A model generated the notes under the pieces. The model was not told the DNA's origin. It did no database searches and saw nothing but the letters and a program-made list of their open reading frames with translations. From assembly GCA_037954235.1 (NCBI GenBank), contig JBBMOA010000013.1, forward strand, positions 7,133,501 through 7,197,500: a DNA stretch of 64,000 bases. The letters run 5' to 3'. The position numbers and the translations under genes were made by a program. Each line of letters begins with the position of its first letter. The stretch's first letter is position 1. Below are positions 12,041 to 23,400 of this stretch, in pieces. The DNA comes from Aulostomus chinensis. Its lineage: Eukaryota > Chordata > Actinopteri > Syngnathiformes > Aulostomidae.

Positions 12041-13376
12041 AGTATTACTTGGAGATTGCGGTTTTTCTTGTTTTAACCTTTGTCTGTTTTTTTTCCATAC
12101 AACATTATATTGCAGTATTATACTCTTTTAGACAAATCTTATTACACAATTGACAGGGATTATTGATTAATTAAGACTACTGATGGAAAGGAGCGCTGTT
12201 GCAACCCAGTCATATGCACACACTGGCCTTTTATGAACTAAGGAAACAAAACTAAGGATTCATGGATAAAGTACTTGATTACTTAAACAAGTATTTTAAA
12301 GTAACTGATGAAAAGTGAGCTTGAGGCAGGCTAGCTGTTTGGCCCAGCTAAGCTAACCATCGATAACACAATGATTACAGACATGAGCTATGGATCTTCT
12401 CATTACACCCTCATTGAGAAATTGACTAAATTTCTTTCCAAAAAGGTCAAACTATTTCTTTAATTCAATACCACTCGGATGAGAAGCAAAACATGAGACA
12501 CAAAACATCTGACGCAGCTCACATGCCTGAATCACATCACTTCCTGGATGGTCCATTGATGCTCTGACACATTAGCAACATCAGCCAGATGTGCCCTCCG
12601 ATCAGTAAACATGCGTGTCGTGTTCGTATCATATGAGCTACCAAGAAGCTGACAAGTTGAACAAACTCCTCATTGTCATTCACTTACTGGAGTAGCTGGC
12701 TGGTCGACTACTCGAGTCATGACCGGTGCCTGTTCCGAATCACATCACAAGGACTTACATTGTTCTCCGTTTGAAGACCTGGACTGTCAGGCCTGCTCCT
12801 GAGCCACAAAACAGCAATGGAATAATTTTGTCTTCTTTTTAAAAGGAGGCACAGAAAAGTGTAAAGACATTGTGTAGAACCATCTGTTTCATACTGTGTC
12901 TACTAACAGTTTTGTGTTGATCACTTACAATTGTTCTACAGCACTAATGGACCATCCATAAAGAAAACCTTAACTCCTGAATCCTTATGCTGTCCAGTTC
13001 TTGGCCCCCTCTGTCTGGTTTGGCGGCTCTCTGGATCAGACTACGACAGAAATCTGGTCCATTTGGTACACCTCTGGGTCAAGGGGTGCTCAGAATTGGG
13101 TGTGCTCTAAATAACAATTTCAGTTGATCAATTAGTGTGACAAATATCTGATGTGAAGGAAAATGACATATCAAGACTTTAAAAAGCAGTTCTTTGTGAT
13201 CGGACTGCGGTGGGCTGGTTCTTGAAGCTATGAATGTACTGGTGGGAAAGCCCCCACAGCGTGATCTGTAGATCCATGTCTCAGTGTGGTCACTGGGGAC
13301 ATACGCTAGTAGTAGGAGTAAAGAGGTGCTGTTAACCAGAGGAGTACCACAGAGGAACCATGGGAGAGGGAGGGGT

Positions 13377-13379
<3 letters not shown>
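12041..13379. other. nrg2 intron with a degraded fish repeat
   Basis: Around 12320-12460 the words agctaagctaacc and aaggtcaaactatttcttta resemble the end of a widespread fish DNA-transposon family. Nothing else is recognised up to the CA run. Confidence 0.4.

Positions 13380-13428
<49 letters not shown>
13380..13428. repeat. (CA)n microsatellite downstream of the beta-EGF exon donor
   Basis: About 24 CA units on the plus strand (TG in the nrg2 sense strand), 80-130 nt inside the intron after the donor at 13510. Confidence 0.96.
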
Positions 13429-13431
<3 letters not shown>

Positions 13432-13510
13432 TCCCTCCACCCAGCCTCTCCTGTGTAGCATGCAGCATCTCAGTGGAATGGAGACCAAAAGCAAGAGGAA
13501 ATGGACATAC

Positions 13511-13569
13511 TGTAGAAACCAGCCATGACGGAGTTTTGACAGCGGTCGCCTGTATAGTCATTGGGACAC
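13511..13569 (-). CDS. nrg2: Neuregulin 2, beta-type EGF exon (Cys5-6)
   Basis: This 59-nt exon completes the EGF-like domain (residues 287-307). After the acceptor (cccccccag) the frame reads CPNDYTGDRCQNSVMAGFY, which is the beta-type ending; the alpha type would read CPNGFFGQRC. Cysteines 5 and 6 are residues 288 and 297. The donor is gtatgt (plus strand 13505-13510). Phases (2 in, 1 out) join the exons on both sides exactly, and the split codon gives Lys before AEELYQ, a short beta2-like stalk. In neuregulins the beta form generally binds receptor more strongly (family knowledge). I found no alpha exon in the window, though one could be missed by eye. A (TG)n run lies about 80 nt into the next intron. 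Confidence 0.93.
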
Positions 13570-13793
13570 CTGGGGGGGCACAGATGGAAGAGAACAAGAT
13601 AGCATTAATATAACATCACTGCTACAGTTCAAGTTTTAACAGAGTCATGACTGTCACGTGACCGTGGGATGGGAAGCAGGAGGGGTCAAACTTGCATTCA
13701 TGAAGCCTCCAACTCATTACAAACATGATGAGACATTAATAGTCAGGGCCCACAAGCGCTCTCATTGTGCCCTCGTTTCAAAGAAGAGTGCAC

Positions 13794-14090
13794 CATCATC
13801 CATCCATCCACCCATCATGCATCCATCCATCCACCCATCATGCATCCATCCACCCATCATCCATCCACCCAACCATCATCCATCCATCCATCCACCCAAC
13901 TATCATCCATCCATCCACCCATCACCCATCCATCCACCCATCATCCATCCACCCAACCATCATCCAGCCATCCATCCATCACCCATCATCCATCCGTCCA
14001 CCCATCATCCATCCATCCTCCCATCCATCCACCCATCATCCATCCATCATCCACTCATCATCCATTCATCCATCCACCCATTCAGTCACC
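13794..14090. repeat. (CATC)n-based tetranucleotide array
   Basis: Irregular run of catc, catccacc and catcatc units of about 300 bp. It abuts LINE RT sequence at its right end. The 223-codon frame through it starts in the array and passes into the LINE. Confidence 0.92.
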
Positions 14091-15635
14091 CCTCAATTAG
14101 TGCTGAGCAGGTTTATTGAAGTTAGGGGTTCAGAGAGCTTCTCCTTTGGAAAGGTGTCTGGGGCACTGGTTCTTGAGAAGCTCCAAAGGATGGATGGTTC
14201 TAAAGCCCCAGGGTTAGATGCCATTCCATCCAGGTTCTTAAGGGATGCTTCTGAGATCATTACCCCATGCATCACTCATGTTGTAAATAGGTCTATAGGA
14301 CAGGGGCAGTTTCCAAATGATTTCAAGATTGCCAGAGTGATCCCACTATATAAAAAAGTGAGTAAACAGGACCCTGGCAATTATAGACTGGTCTCCATCC
14401 TCAGTAGTCTGTCAAAGATAATTAAAACAAATTTTTGAACAGATTGTCAATTACCTATCAGCGCAAAATAGTCAGGCTTCTGTAAATCTCACTCTACTGT
14501 ATCATGTTAACTTTTTCCAACAGATTTCATTCAAAAGAGGTAGATAATGTAAATTTGTCTGGCATGGTGATGTTAGACCTACAGAAGGCCTTTGATACAG
14601 CTGATCATTGTGTTCTACTGTCTAAACTGACAGTGGTGGGTTTTAATGATTCAGCATTGAAATGGGTGGGCTCCTATTTGGAGAACAGAATGCAAGTGGT
14701 GGACATTGGAGGTGCAATGTCTCAACCACAAGGCATAGACTCTGAGGTTCCTCAAGGGAGTGTTTTGGGACCACTTCTCTTTTTTTATATATCAATGATT
14801 TAAAGGCTCTTTGTTCATGCAATTTTTTTTATAAGCAGATGATTCTGCGTTGGTAGTTTCTCATAGGGATAAAAACATTATTGACAAACACAGCACAGGA
14901 CTTCTAAATGTTGGCAGGTGGATGACTGACAACAGGTTATCACTTCATTTAGGAAAAACAGAAACATCAATTATTTTTGAATCAAAAATTAGACTGAAAA
15001 AAGCATCAAGTTTTAAAGTCCTAGCTGGAGATTCTGAAATTACAGCCAAGGAATCAGTCATTTACCTTGGCTGTGAGTTAGATTTCAACTTAACTGGTGC
15101 AGACCAGGCACCAAAGGCAATTATCCGTTTTCTGGCCAGAATCTGGATCGAAAAACAATGGTAATTTTAGCAGGAGCCTTAATTCAGCCTTATTTTGATT
15201 ACACACGTGGCTCATGGTATTATGATGTCACAATGAATTTGAAACATAGGCTTAAGAACTCTCAAAAAAAGTGAATTAGACTTATTTTGGACCTCTCCTT
15301 GAGAACAAATGTTGAATCATCCCGCTTCGACAAGTTGGGATGGTTGAAGATAGAGGATTGTGTATCTCAGATGCAGCTATCTATGGTACATAGGACTGTG
15401 TATGGGAAGGTACTCAATTATTTTTGAAATGTATGTTCATAGAGTAAATGAAGTTAACAGATTTTGTATCACCCTGAGTTAAGACGAACTTGGGCAAAGA
15501 GTCTTATCTTTCTGTTGGAGCTACCCTTTGGAACAGGTTACCTGGTTTACTCAAATCAGTGAGAAGCATCGGCAGTTTTAAACAGGACTTGAAAAAATGG
15601 ACACCAATCTTAGGCATTTGGCAATTTGTACTTGT
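14091..15635 (+). pseudogene. L2-like LINE remnant: RT domain and C-terminus
   Basis: Broken ORF2 of a non-LTR retrotransposon. In order I see the RT start (KAPGLDAIPSRFL, IARVIPLYKK), then VMLDLQKAFDTADH, a VPQGSVLGPLLF block, the catalytic box region, RLSLHLGKTET, and in another frame the end region (FDYTRGSWY, WNRLPG, SIGSFKQDLKKW). Frameshifts and stops separate these. At the catalytic YADD box the codons for ADD (14835-14843) remain, but the tyrosine position reads TAA (14832-14834). Such elements copy themselves by target-primed reverse transcription; this copy is dead. Clade assignment to L2 rests on my memory of fish L2 proteins. Confidence 0.85.
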
Positions 15636-15639
15636 ATTT

Positions 15640-17776
15640 GTACTTGTATCTGTAACTGACACGGAGGAGCTCAGTTCCTGGGTTAACTCCTCCTGTCAAA
15701 CCATACTGGACTCTGTGGCTCCATTAAAATCCATGCAGCCTAAAGTGAAACTCGAGCCCTGGTTCAGTGACAGAACTCGTGCAGCAAGACGGGAGCTGAG
15801 CGCAGGCGGAAGGACAAGCTACAGGTTTCATTTCAAATCTTAAAAGACTGTTTGCAATGTCACCAGAACACTGTTAAAGAGGCAAAAAGAGAATACCTGT
15901 CAGATATTATTGTGTCTAACTCCCGTGTGTTATTCAAAACCATTGACTCTGTCCAAATGCCCCTCAGTCTGCCTGTGTGGAAGCATCCCCTGATTTGTGC
16001 AATAATTTCCTACAATTTTTCCTTGATAAAGTTGTTACCACAAGGGCTCTCATCCCAACTCCTGCCTTTGACCCCTTGTCCAGTCCCTTGTCAAGCTGTG
16101 TTTGAAAAGTTTGATCCTATGACTTTGTCGCTTTTAGAAGACGTGGTTGACCACATAAAGCCATCAGGGTCCCCTTGCGATGCTGTCCCTCCTCACTTCT
16201 TCAAGGAGATTTTCTCTAGTAGAGGAAAGTCAGTTCTTGCCATTATTAACAGCAGCTTATCTTCTGGAACTTCTGGATCCTGCAAGTTTCAAACATGCAG
16301 CCCCTGCTTAAAAAAACCTCGATCACACTATGTTAGCTAATTTCAGGCCCATCTCCAAGCTGCCATTTATCTCAAAAATCCTGGAGAAAATTGTTCATGC
16401 ACAGCTTAAATCATATCTGGATGAACGTGATCTTCTGGAGGTCTTTCAGTCAGGTTTTAACCCTGCGCAGCACCGAGTCTGCTTTAATTAAGGTTTTTAA
16501 TGACATCCTCCTGGCAAACGGTTCTGGGGATCATGTGAATCTTGTCCTACTGGACTTAACTGCAGCGTTTGATACAATGGACCACAATATTTTAGTAACT
16601 CGGCTGCAGCACCTTGTGGGCGTTTGTGGTGGTGCTATGGAGTGGTTTAGGTCCTATCTGGCAGACAGAACTATATGTGCAAGCCTTGCTGGTTCTGAGT
16701 CCCACCCCGCTCCTCTGTCTAATGGAGTTCCTCAGGGCTCAATCCAAGGGCCCTTGCTGTTCTCCTTGTATCTACTTCCTCTGGGTTCCACTCTTAGAAA
16801 GCACGGTATCTCTTTCCATTGTTATGCTGACAACAGCCAAATATATGTGCCACTGAAAAAGACAGATGCCTTTTCTTTGAAACCGCTTCTAGCATGCCTC
16901 GACGACATGAAAGCCTGGATGGCTTTAAACTTTTTAAACTTCAATGAAAAAAAAACAGAAGTGATGGTGTCCGGTCCCGATGGCTCTTGTGATCCCCCTC
17001 CTGTTGATTTGGGCCCCCCTGGCGCTGGACGTGAAGCCAACAATTTCTAACCTGGGTTTTAAGATGGACAGTGATTTTAAACTAGACCGACAGATAAGTG
17101 AGATTGTTAAATCCAGCTTTTCCACCTTAAGCAGCTGACAAAGATGAAGCCACTTCTTGCACGAGAGCACTTTGAGACAGTAATCCACGCCTTCATCACG
17201 TCTCTGCAGTATTACTGGAACGCACTTAATGATGGAGTCAGTCAGTCCTCCCTCACACGTCTCCAGTTGGTCCAGAATGCAGCCGCTCGTCCTTTAACTA
17301 GAACGCGTAAGAGGGAGCACGTCACTCCCATCCTGGCCTCCCTCCACTGGCTGCCTGTGCATTTTACAGTTCATTTTAAGATTCTTTTATTTGTTCTTAA
17401 ATCCTTAAATGGTCTGGCCCACCTTAGCTCTGTGAGCTGCTTCACCCCTACGCTCCTGCACGGTGCCTCAGGTCAGCTGACCAGCTGCTCCTGGAGGTAC
17501 CAAGGTCAAAGCAGAAGCTCCGAGGAGACGGACTTTATGGAATGACCTCCCTCTCCACAGTAGACGAGCTCCCTCACTGTCGATTTTTAAAACCCGTCTT
17601 AAAACCCATTTTTATTCCTTGGCTTTTGACCCAGCATGAGACAGCATTTGTTTTATTGCTTTTATTGTTTTAATTTACTAGTTATTGACGCTCTTATGTT
17701 TTTATGTACAGCACTGTGTGGCAGCTGTGGTTGTTTTCAAAGTGCTCCAAAAACAAAGTTGAGTTGAGTTGAGTTT
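15640..17776 (+). pseudogene. Second LINE remnant (fish L2/CR1-like), RT to 3' tail
   Basis: A different non-LTR family begins directly after the first: ILDSVAPLKSMQPK, NTVKEAKREYLSDII, then RPISKLPFISKILEK, VLLDLTAAFDTMDHNI, GVPQGSIQGPLLFSLY, the catalytic box now YADN (16823-16834, last Asp changed), NFNEKKTEVMV, VIHAFITS and LQLVQNAAARPLTR, SLHWLPVHF. Frames shift several times. The 3' UTR ends in repeats of gttga (about 17757-17776), a tail type common in L2/CR1 elements. It lacks its endonuclease domain, so it is 5' truncated. Not functional. Confidence 0.88.
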
Positions 17777-17827
17777 AGATCACACATCAATCATTCAAAA
17801 AAGGAGAAAAACATGAAAACCAAATTA

Positions 17828-18960
17828 CAGTTCAACTCAGCTCAACTTAATTTATAGAGCACTTTAAATACGACCACAGCTGACACCAGTCCTTCAACAG
17901 CGGCTTATCAGGACAACACACATGCATCATACATGTCCTCCTTGTTGGAGATTTTAACATGTATGTTAAAATCTCCAACAAGGAGGACACGATCATAACG
18001 TGGCGTCACTCCAGCCAGGAAATCAGAAAAGTCATTCAGAAGTCCTTGTTGCATTTGGGGGGTCTGTAGATGACAACGCACAGCACCGGATCAGAGCGAC
18101 CCACCTCAAGTGAAGTCCCCTCCAAGCTGGAGAACGAGGATGGCGCGGCGCGCTGCTTACATTTAGAGTCGTTTCTGTAAACAGTCAGTGTTCCTCCTCC
18201 ACGGCCCAATGGCTGTGGGGAGTTGAAATAGGAGGGGTGCAGGAGGAGCACTGCACCCACCCGCACTGATCCAGGTCTCTGTCACACAGAGGAAGTCCAG
18301 GGCGTGGGAGCTGAAGAAATCCCTCAGAATGACAGTCTTGTTAGCCAGTGATCTGGCGTTCACCAGGCCAATCTTGGCAGGAGCCGGGGCCTGTGGTTCA
18401 GCAGATCGGGGAGCCTGGAGCAGAGTCTTCAGACTCCAGAGATTCACTCCGCGCCGAGAGAACCGGGGAGAGTGGGGCCGGTGGGGCAGGAAACCCTCGC
18501 CAAGGCCGGCGACAGGCAGCAGACAGGCGTTGATAGGATCCAGGAAACGACGGTGCACAGCCAAAGGAAAGGATAATCCACATCCTGTCCGGGGAACGGA
18601 TGAAGATCGCGCCAGGCAGATCTTTAGTTTCACCAGCCGAACACCGCACCGACCACCGCGCTTAACGCGGCGTCGGAGGCGCTTCCAGCGGGGGGGGGGG
18701 GGGGGGGTGGACTTGAGTCAGGACTTCCGGCAGGACCGGGGGCAACGTTTTCTGTCCACCATAATCAAATGCACCTCACTCCTTGACATTTTTGGTCGAA
18801 GATCCAGGAGCGACTGGCGATCATAAACCAACAGAGACTTGATTTGTGTAAAACCGAGGGTCAGAAATAACAAACACACCAATCAGACAGTGAGCCACGA
18901 GCACCGCAACATCCTCCTCCTCAACCCAGCCGAGAAGCTCCTCCTGCCCCATCGGGACCA
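17828..18960 (-). pseudogene. Inverted, internally deleted LINE: endonuclease joined to 3' tail
   Basis: On the minus strand from about 18640 down, the frame reads the AP endonuclease domain of the same LINE family: IGLVNARSLANKT, LDFLCVTETWIS, GRSDPVLCVVIYRPPK, then GDFNIH and CCPDKPL near 17945-17900. Directly after this, sequence jumps to the family's 3' UTR (tggtgtcagctgtgg, aaagtgctctataaatta) and a gttgag-type tail at about 17830. The whole RT domain is missing. A 54-bp palindrome interrupts the GDFNIH region. The stretch 18650-18960, with a G17 run, is likely the 5' part. It lies tail to tail with the previous LINE, about 50 bp apart. Confidence 0.8.
17935..17988. repeat. Perfect 54-bp palindrome (26-bp arms, 2-nt centre)
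   Basis: Arm 17935-17960 (starts gtcctccttgttgg) is the exact reverse complement of 17963-17988, with gt between. It lies inside the inverted LINE endonuclease, where the normal sequence would run from GDFNIH straight into CCPDKP. Confidence 0.97.
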
Positions 18961-19755
18961 CAATGGAAAGAAGCCTTTGGGCTTTATTGTGTCTTCCCTG
19001 ACTATTTATGTATTTTAATTTATGACACAGATTGCTGTTGTCAGATTTTTTTAATCAAAAAATGGTCAAATTAATCAATCAATTAATCAATTGGTGTAAA
19101 TCAGAGATCAATCTATTAGCTCATATTTCACATGCTGTCATATTGATATAAAAGTGAACACATAATTCAGAAATGGCATTTTATCAGAGTCAATATTCAC
19201 CTAAATACAAATCAATATCTTCATTTATTACAGTGACAGTGAACAAGGTGGTCCTTCTGGCTGCATCATACAACCCACTTCTGGAAACCCTGACCACCAC
19301 TTCAACCCTCAGCTGGTTGCCTGAACCCTCATGGCACAACTGCAGTTTAGAGGTGCGGCCCCGCAGAGCACAAGAACAGTGGGCTCTCATTTTGGAGGTC
19401 CAAATGTCGTAACTTCACACTGCCACACACTTCACGTGCTGCTGTGGTATGTGGTGGTGTGTGTCTGGATGGGTGGCAAGCTGAGTATGATTCATATTCT
19501 AGAATCAAATTCCTGATATTCACACTTGACAATTTGTGTTTTTTGAGGCCAAGTGTTGATGCTGCTGCTCTTTAACGGAGACAACAGGTTGTCTCTCACC
19601 TGAAGGCCTGGAGAAAAGCCTCCTGCAGCCTGTTGGCATGTCTGCCACTGTGTGCACGAACACACTGATGTTATGACTGAGATTCAAGCAGTAAAATGAG
19701 GAATATACTGGCCATCCAACTGGAAGGTGTACAAGTATCACAACCCACCAGTATG

Positions 19756-19798
<43 letters not shown>

Positions 19799-20493
19799 CA
19801 GGAGGGCTGTATCACCATATCAGAGCACCTTAAAATCAGATGCAAGGGCCTCCTGTATGCTGTCCATCCATCCATCCTTCCATCCACCCTTCCCCCCTCC
19901 CCCTCAACACTAAACAACTTGCAGTTTGAATCAATTACAGCAAAACCCCCAGAAAAGCCGACTCAGCAGTTTCCCCTTGAGTTATAAATAGAGAGAGCGG
20001 CGGGAGACACTCGCAGCGCTCGCACCTCTTCGCCAACTACATTTCCTCTTGTTTGCCTTCACTTCTGTTCTCCCCACTGCTCGTTTCTCCTCTTGACCAC
20101 ACCCATTCGTTATCTGCCCCAACTCACAGTATTTGTATGTCCAGTGAGTTTTCAGGTATCGCTCCAGATGTTGAGTTGCTTCTGTCACACCACTGACCAA
20201 AGAGCCGAGCGCGAGCTCCTGCTGCAGCTTCTGTTCATGTGCAGGATGACCTACGGCCACGCGCACTGGCGCACTGCCCTATGAACAATGTGGACCCTAA
20301 TGAACTCTAAAATGTCTCAATGTACTTTATTAAACCAAGTTTTCTGCTTGTCAGCACCATGACACCCTCCTTATTGATCCTCCAGCAATGAGCAGGTGGA
20401 GTATCTGATGAGAGACAGATGGAGAGCGAGTGGAGGGAGGAGGCAGGCGATGGAAACACTGCAAGAGAGAGATGGAAATGAAGAAGCACAGTG
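18961..20493. other. nrg2 intron, includes one (GT)n run
   Basis: No coding or transposon similarity recognised. A (GT)18 run lies at 19760-19796 and a short catc cluster at 19862-19890. Confidence 0.5.
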
Positions 20494-23400
20494 GAAATAT
20501 GGAAGACACCAAAGGACCAAAGAACTGAACCACAAGCATAACAACAAAGCTCTCCCACACCAGCCTCCGTCACCAGGGTTCATAACCAGCCTCCAACACC
20601 AGCCTCCGTCACCAGGGTTCATAACCAGACTCCAACACCAGCCTCCGTCACCAGGGTTCATAACCAGCCTCCAACACCAGCTTCCGTCACGAGGGTTCAT
20701 AACCAGCCTCCAAAAACGGCCTCCGTCACCAGGGTTCATAACAAGCCTCCAACCCCAGCTTCCGTCACCAGGGTTCATAACCAGCCTCCAACACCAGCTT
20801 CCGTCACCAGGGTTCATAACCAGCCTCCAACACCAGCTTCCGTCACCAGGGTTCATAACCAGCCTCCAACACCAGCTTCCGTCACCAGGGTTCATAACCA
20901 GCCTCCAACAACGGCCTCCGTCACCAGGGTTCATAACCAGCCTCCAACAATGGCCTCCGTCACCAGGGTTCATAACCAGCATCCAACACCAGCCTCCGTC
21001 ACCAGGATTCATTACCAGCCTCCAACACCAGCCTCCGTCAACAGGGTTCATAACCAGCCTCCAACACCAGCCTCCGTCTCCAGGGTTCATTACCAGCCTC
21101 CAACACCAGCCTCCGTCACCAGGGTTTATTACCAGCCTACAACACCAGCCTCCAACTCCAGCCTCAATCACCAGCCTCCAATACCAGCATCCAACACCAG
21201 CCTCCAACACCAGCTTCCATCACCAGCCTCCAACACCAGCCTCCATCACCAGGGTTCATAACCAGCCTCCAACACCAGCCTCCGTCATCAGAGTTCATCA
21301 GCAGCCTCCATCACCAGGGTTCATCACCAGCCTCCAACACCAGCCTCCATCACCAGCCTCCAACACCAGCCTCCGTCACCAGGGTTCATTACCAGCCTCC
21401 GTCACCAGGGTTCATAACCAGCCTCCAACACCAGCCTCCGTCACCAGGCTTCATTACCAGCCTCCAACACCAGCCTCCGTCACCAGGGTTCATCACCTGC
21501 CTCCATCACCAGCCTCCGTCACCAGGGTTCATCACAAGCCTCCATCACCAGGGTTCATCACCAGCCTCCATCACCAGCCTTCATCACCAGCCTCCGTCAC
21601 CAGCCTCCATCACCAGCCCCCAACACCAGCATCCATCACCAGGGTTCATCACCAGCCCCCATCCCCAGCCTCCATCACCAGGGTTCATCACCAGCCTCCG
21701 TCACCGGGTTCATAACCAGCTTCCAACACCAGCCTCCGTCACCAGGATTCATTACCAGCCTCCAACACCAGCCTCCGTCACCAGGCTTCATTACCAGCCT
21801 CCAACAACAGCCTCCGTCACCAGGGTTCATAACCAGCCTCCAACACCAGCTTCCGTCACGAGGGTTCATAACCAGCCTCCAAAAACGGCCTCCGTCACCA
21901 GGGTTAATAACAAGCCTCCAACACCGGCTTCCGTCACCAGCGTTCATAACCAGCCTCCAACACCAGCTTCCGTCACCAGGGTTCATAACCAGCCTCCAAC
22001 ACCAGCTTCCGTCACCAGGGTTAATAACCAGCCTCCAACAACGGCCTCCGTCACCAGGGTTCATAACCAGCCTCCAACAATGGCCTCCGTCACCAGGGTT
22101 CATAACCAGCATCCAACACCAGCCTCCGTCACCAGGATTCATTACCAGCCTCCAACACCAGCCTCCGTCAACAGGGTTCATAACCAGCCTCCAACACCAG
22201 CCTCCGTCTCCTGGGTTCATTACCAGCCTCCAACACCAGCCTCCGTCACCAGGGTTTATTACCAGCCTACAACACCAGCCTCCAACTCCAGCCTCAATCA
22301 CCAGCCTCCAATACCAGCCTCCAACACCAGCCTCCAACACCAGCTTCCATCACCAGCCTCCAACACCAGCCTCCGTCACCAGGGTTCATTACCAGCCTCC
22401 GTCACCAGGGTTCATAACCAGCCTCCAACACCAGCCTCCATCACCAGGGTTCATCACCTGCCTCCATCACCAGCCTCCGTCACCAGGGTTCATCACAAGC
22501 CTCCATCACCAGGGTTCATCACCAGCCTCCATCACCAGGGTTCATTACCAGCCTCCAACACCAGCCTCTGTCACCAGGGTTCATCACCAGCCTCCATCAC
22601 CAGCCTTCATCACCAGCCTCCGTCACCAGCCTCCATCACCAGCCCCCAACACCAGCATCCATCACCAGGGTTCATCACCAGCCCCCATCCCCAGCCTCCA
22701 TCACCAGGGTTCATTACCAGCCTCCGTCACCAGGGTTCATAACCAGCCTCCAACACCAGCCTCCATCACCAGGCTTCATTACCAGCCTCCAACACCAGCC
22801 TCCGTCACCAGGGTTCATCACCTGCCTCCATCACCAGCCTCCGTCACCAGGGTTCATCACAAGCCTCCATCACCAGGGTTCATCACCAGCCTCCATCACC
22901 AGGGTTCATTACCAGCCTCCAACACCAGCCTCTGTCACCAGGGTTCATCACCAGCCTCCATCACCAGCCTTCATCACCAGCCTCCGTCACCAGCCTCCAT
23001 CACCAGCCCCCAACACCAGCATCCATCACCAGTGTTCATCACCAGCCCCCATCCCCAGCCTCCATCACCAGGGTTCATCACCAGCCTCCGTCACCGGGTT
23101 CATAACCAGCTTCCAACACCAGCCTCCGTCACCAGGATTCATTACCAGCCTCCAACACCAGCCTCCGTCACCAGGCTTCATTACCAGCCTCCAACAACAG
23201 CCTCCGTCACCAGGGTTCATAACCAGCCTCCGTCACCAGGATTCATTACCAGCCTCCAACACCAGCCTCCGTCACAAGGGTTCATTACCAGCCTCCAACA
23301 CCAGCCTCCGTCACCAGGCTTCATGACCAGCCTCCAACACCAGCCTCCGTCACCAGGGTTCATTACCAGCCTCCAACACCAGCCTCCGTCACCATGGTTC

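Noticed and set aside
18329..18826. 165-codon plus-strand frame
   Set aside because: It is the antisense of the LINE endonuclease region, whose minus-strand motifs are clear.
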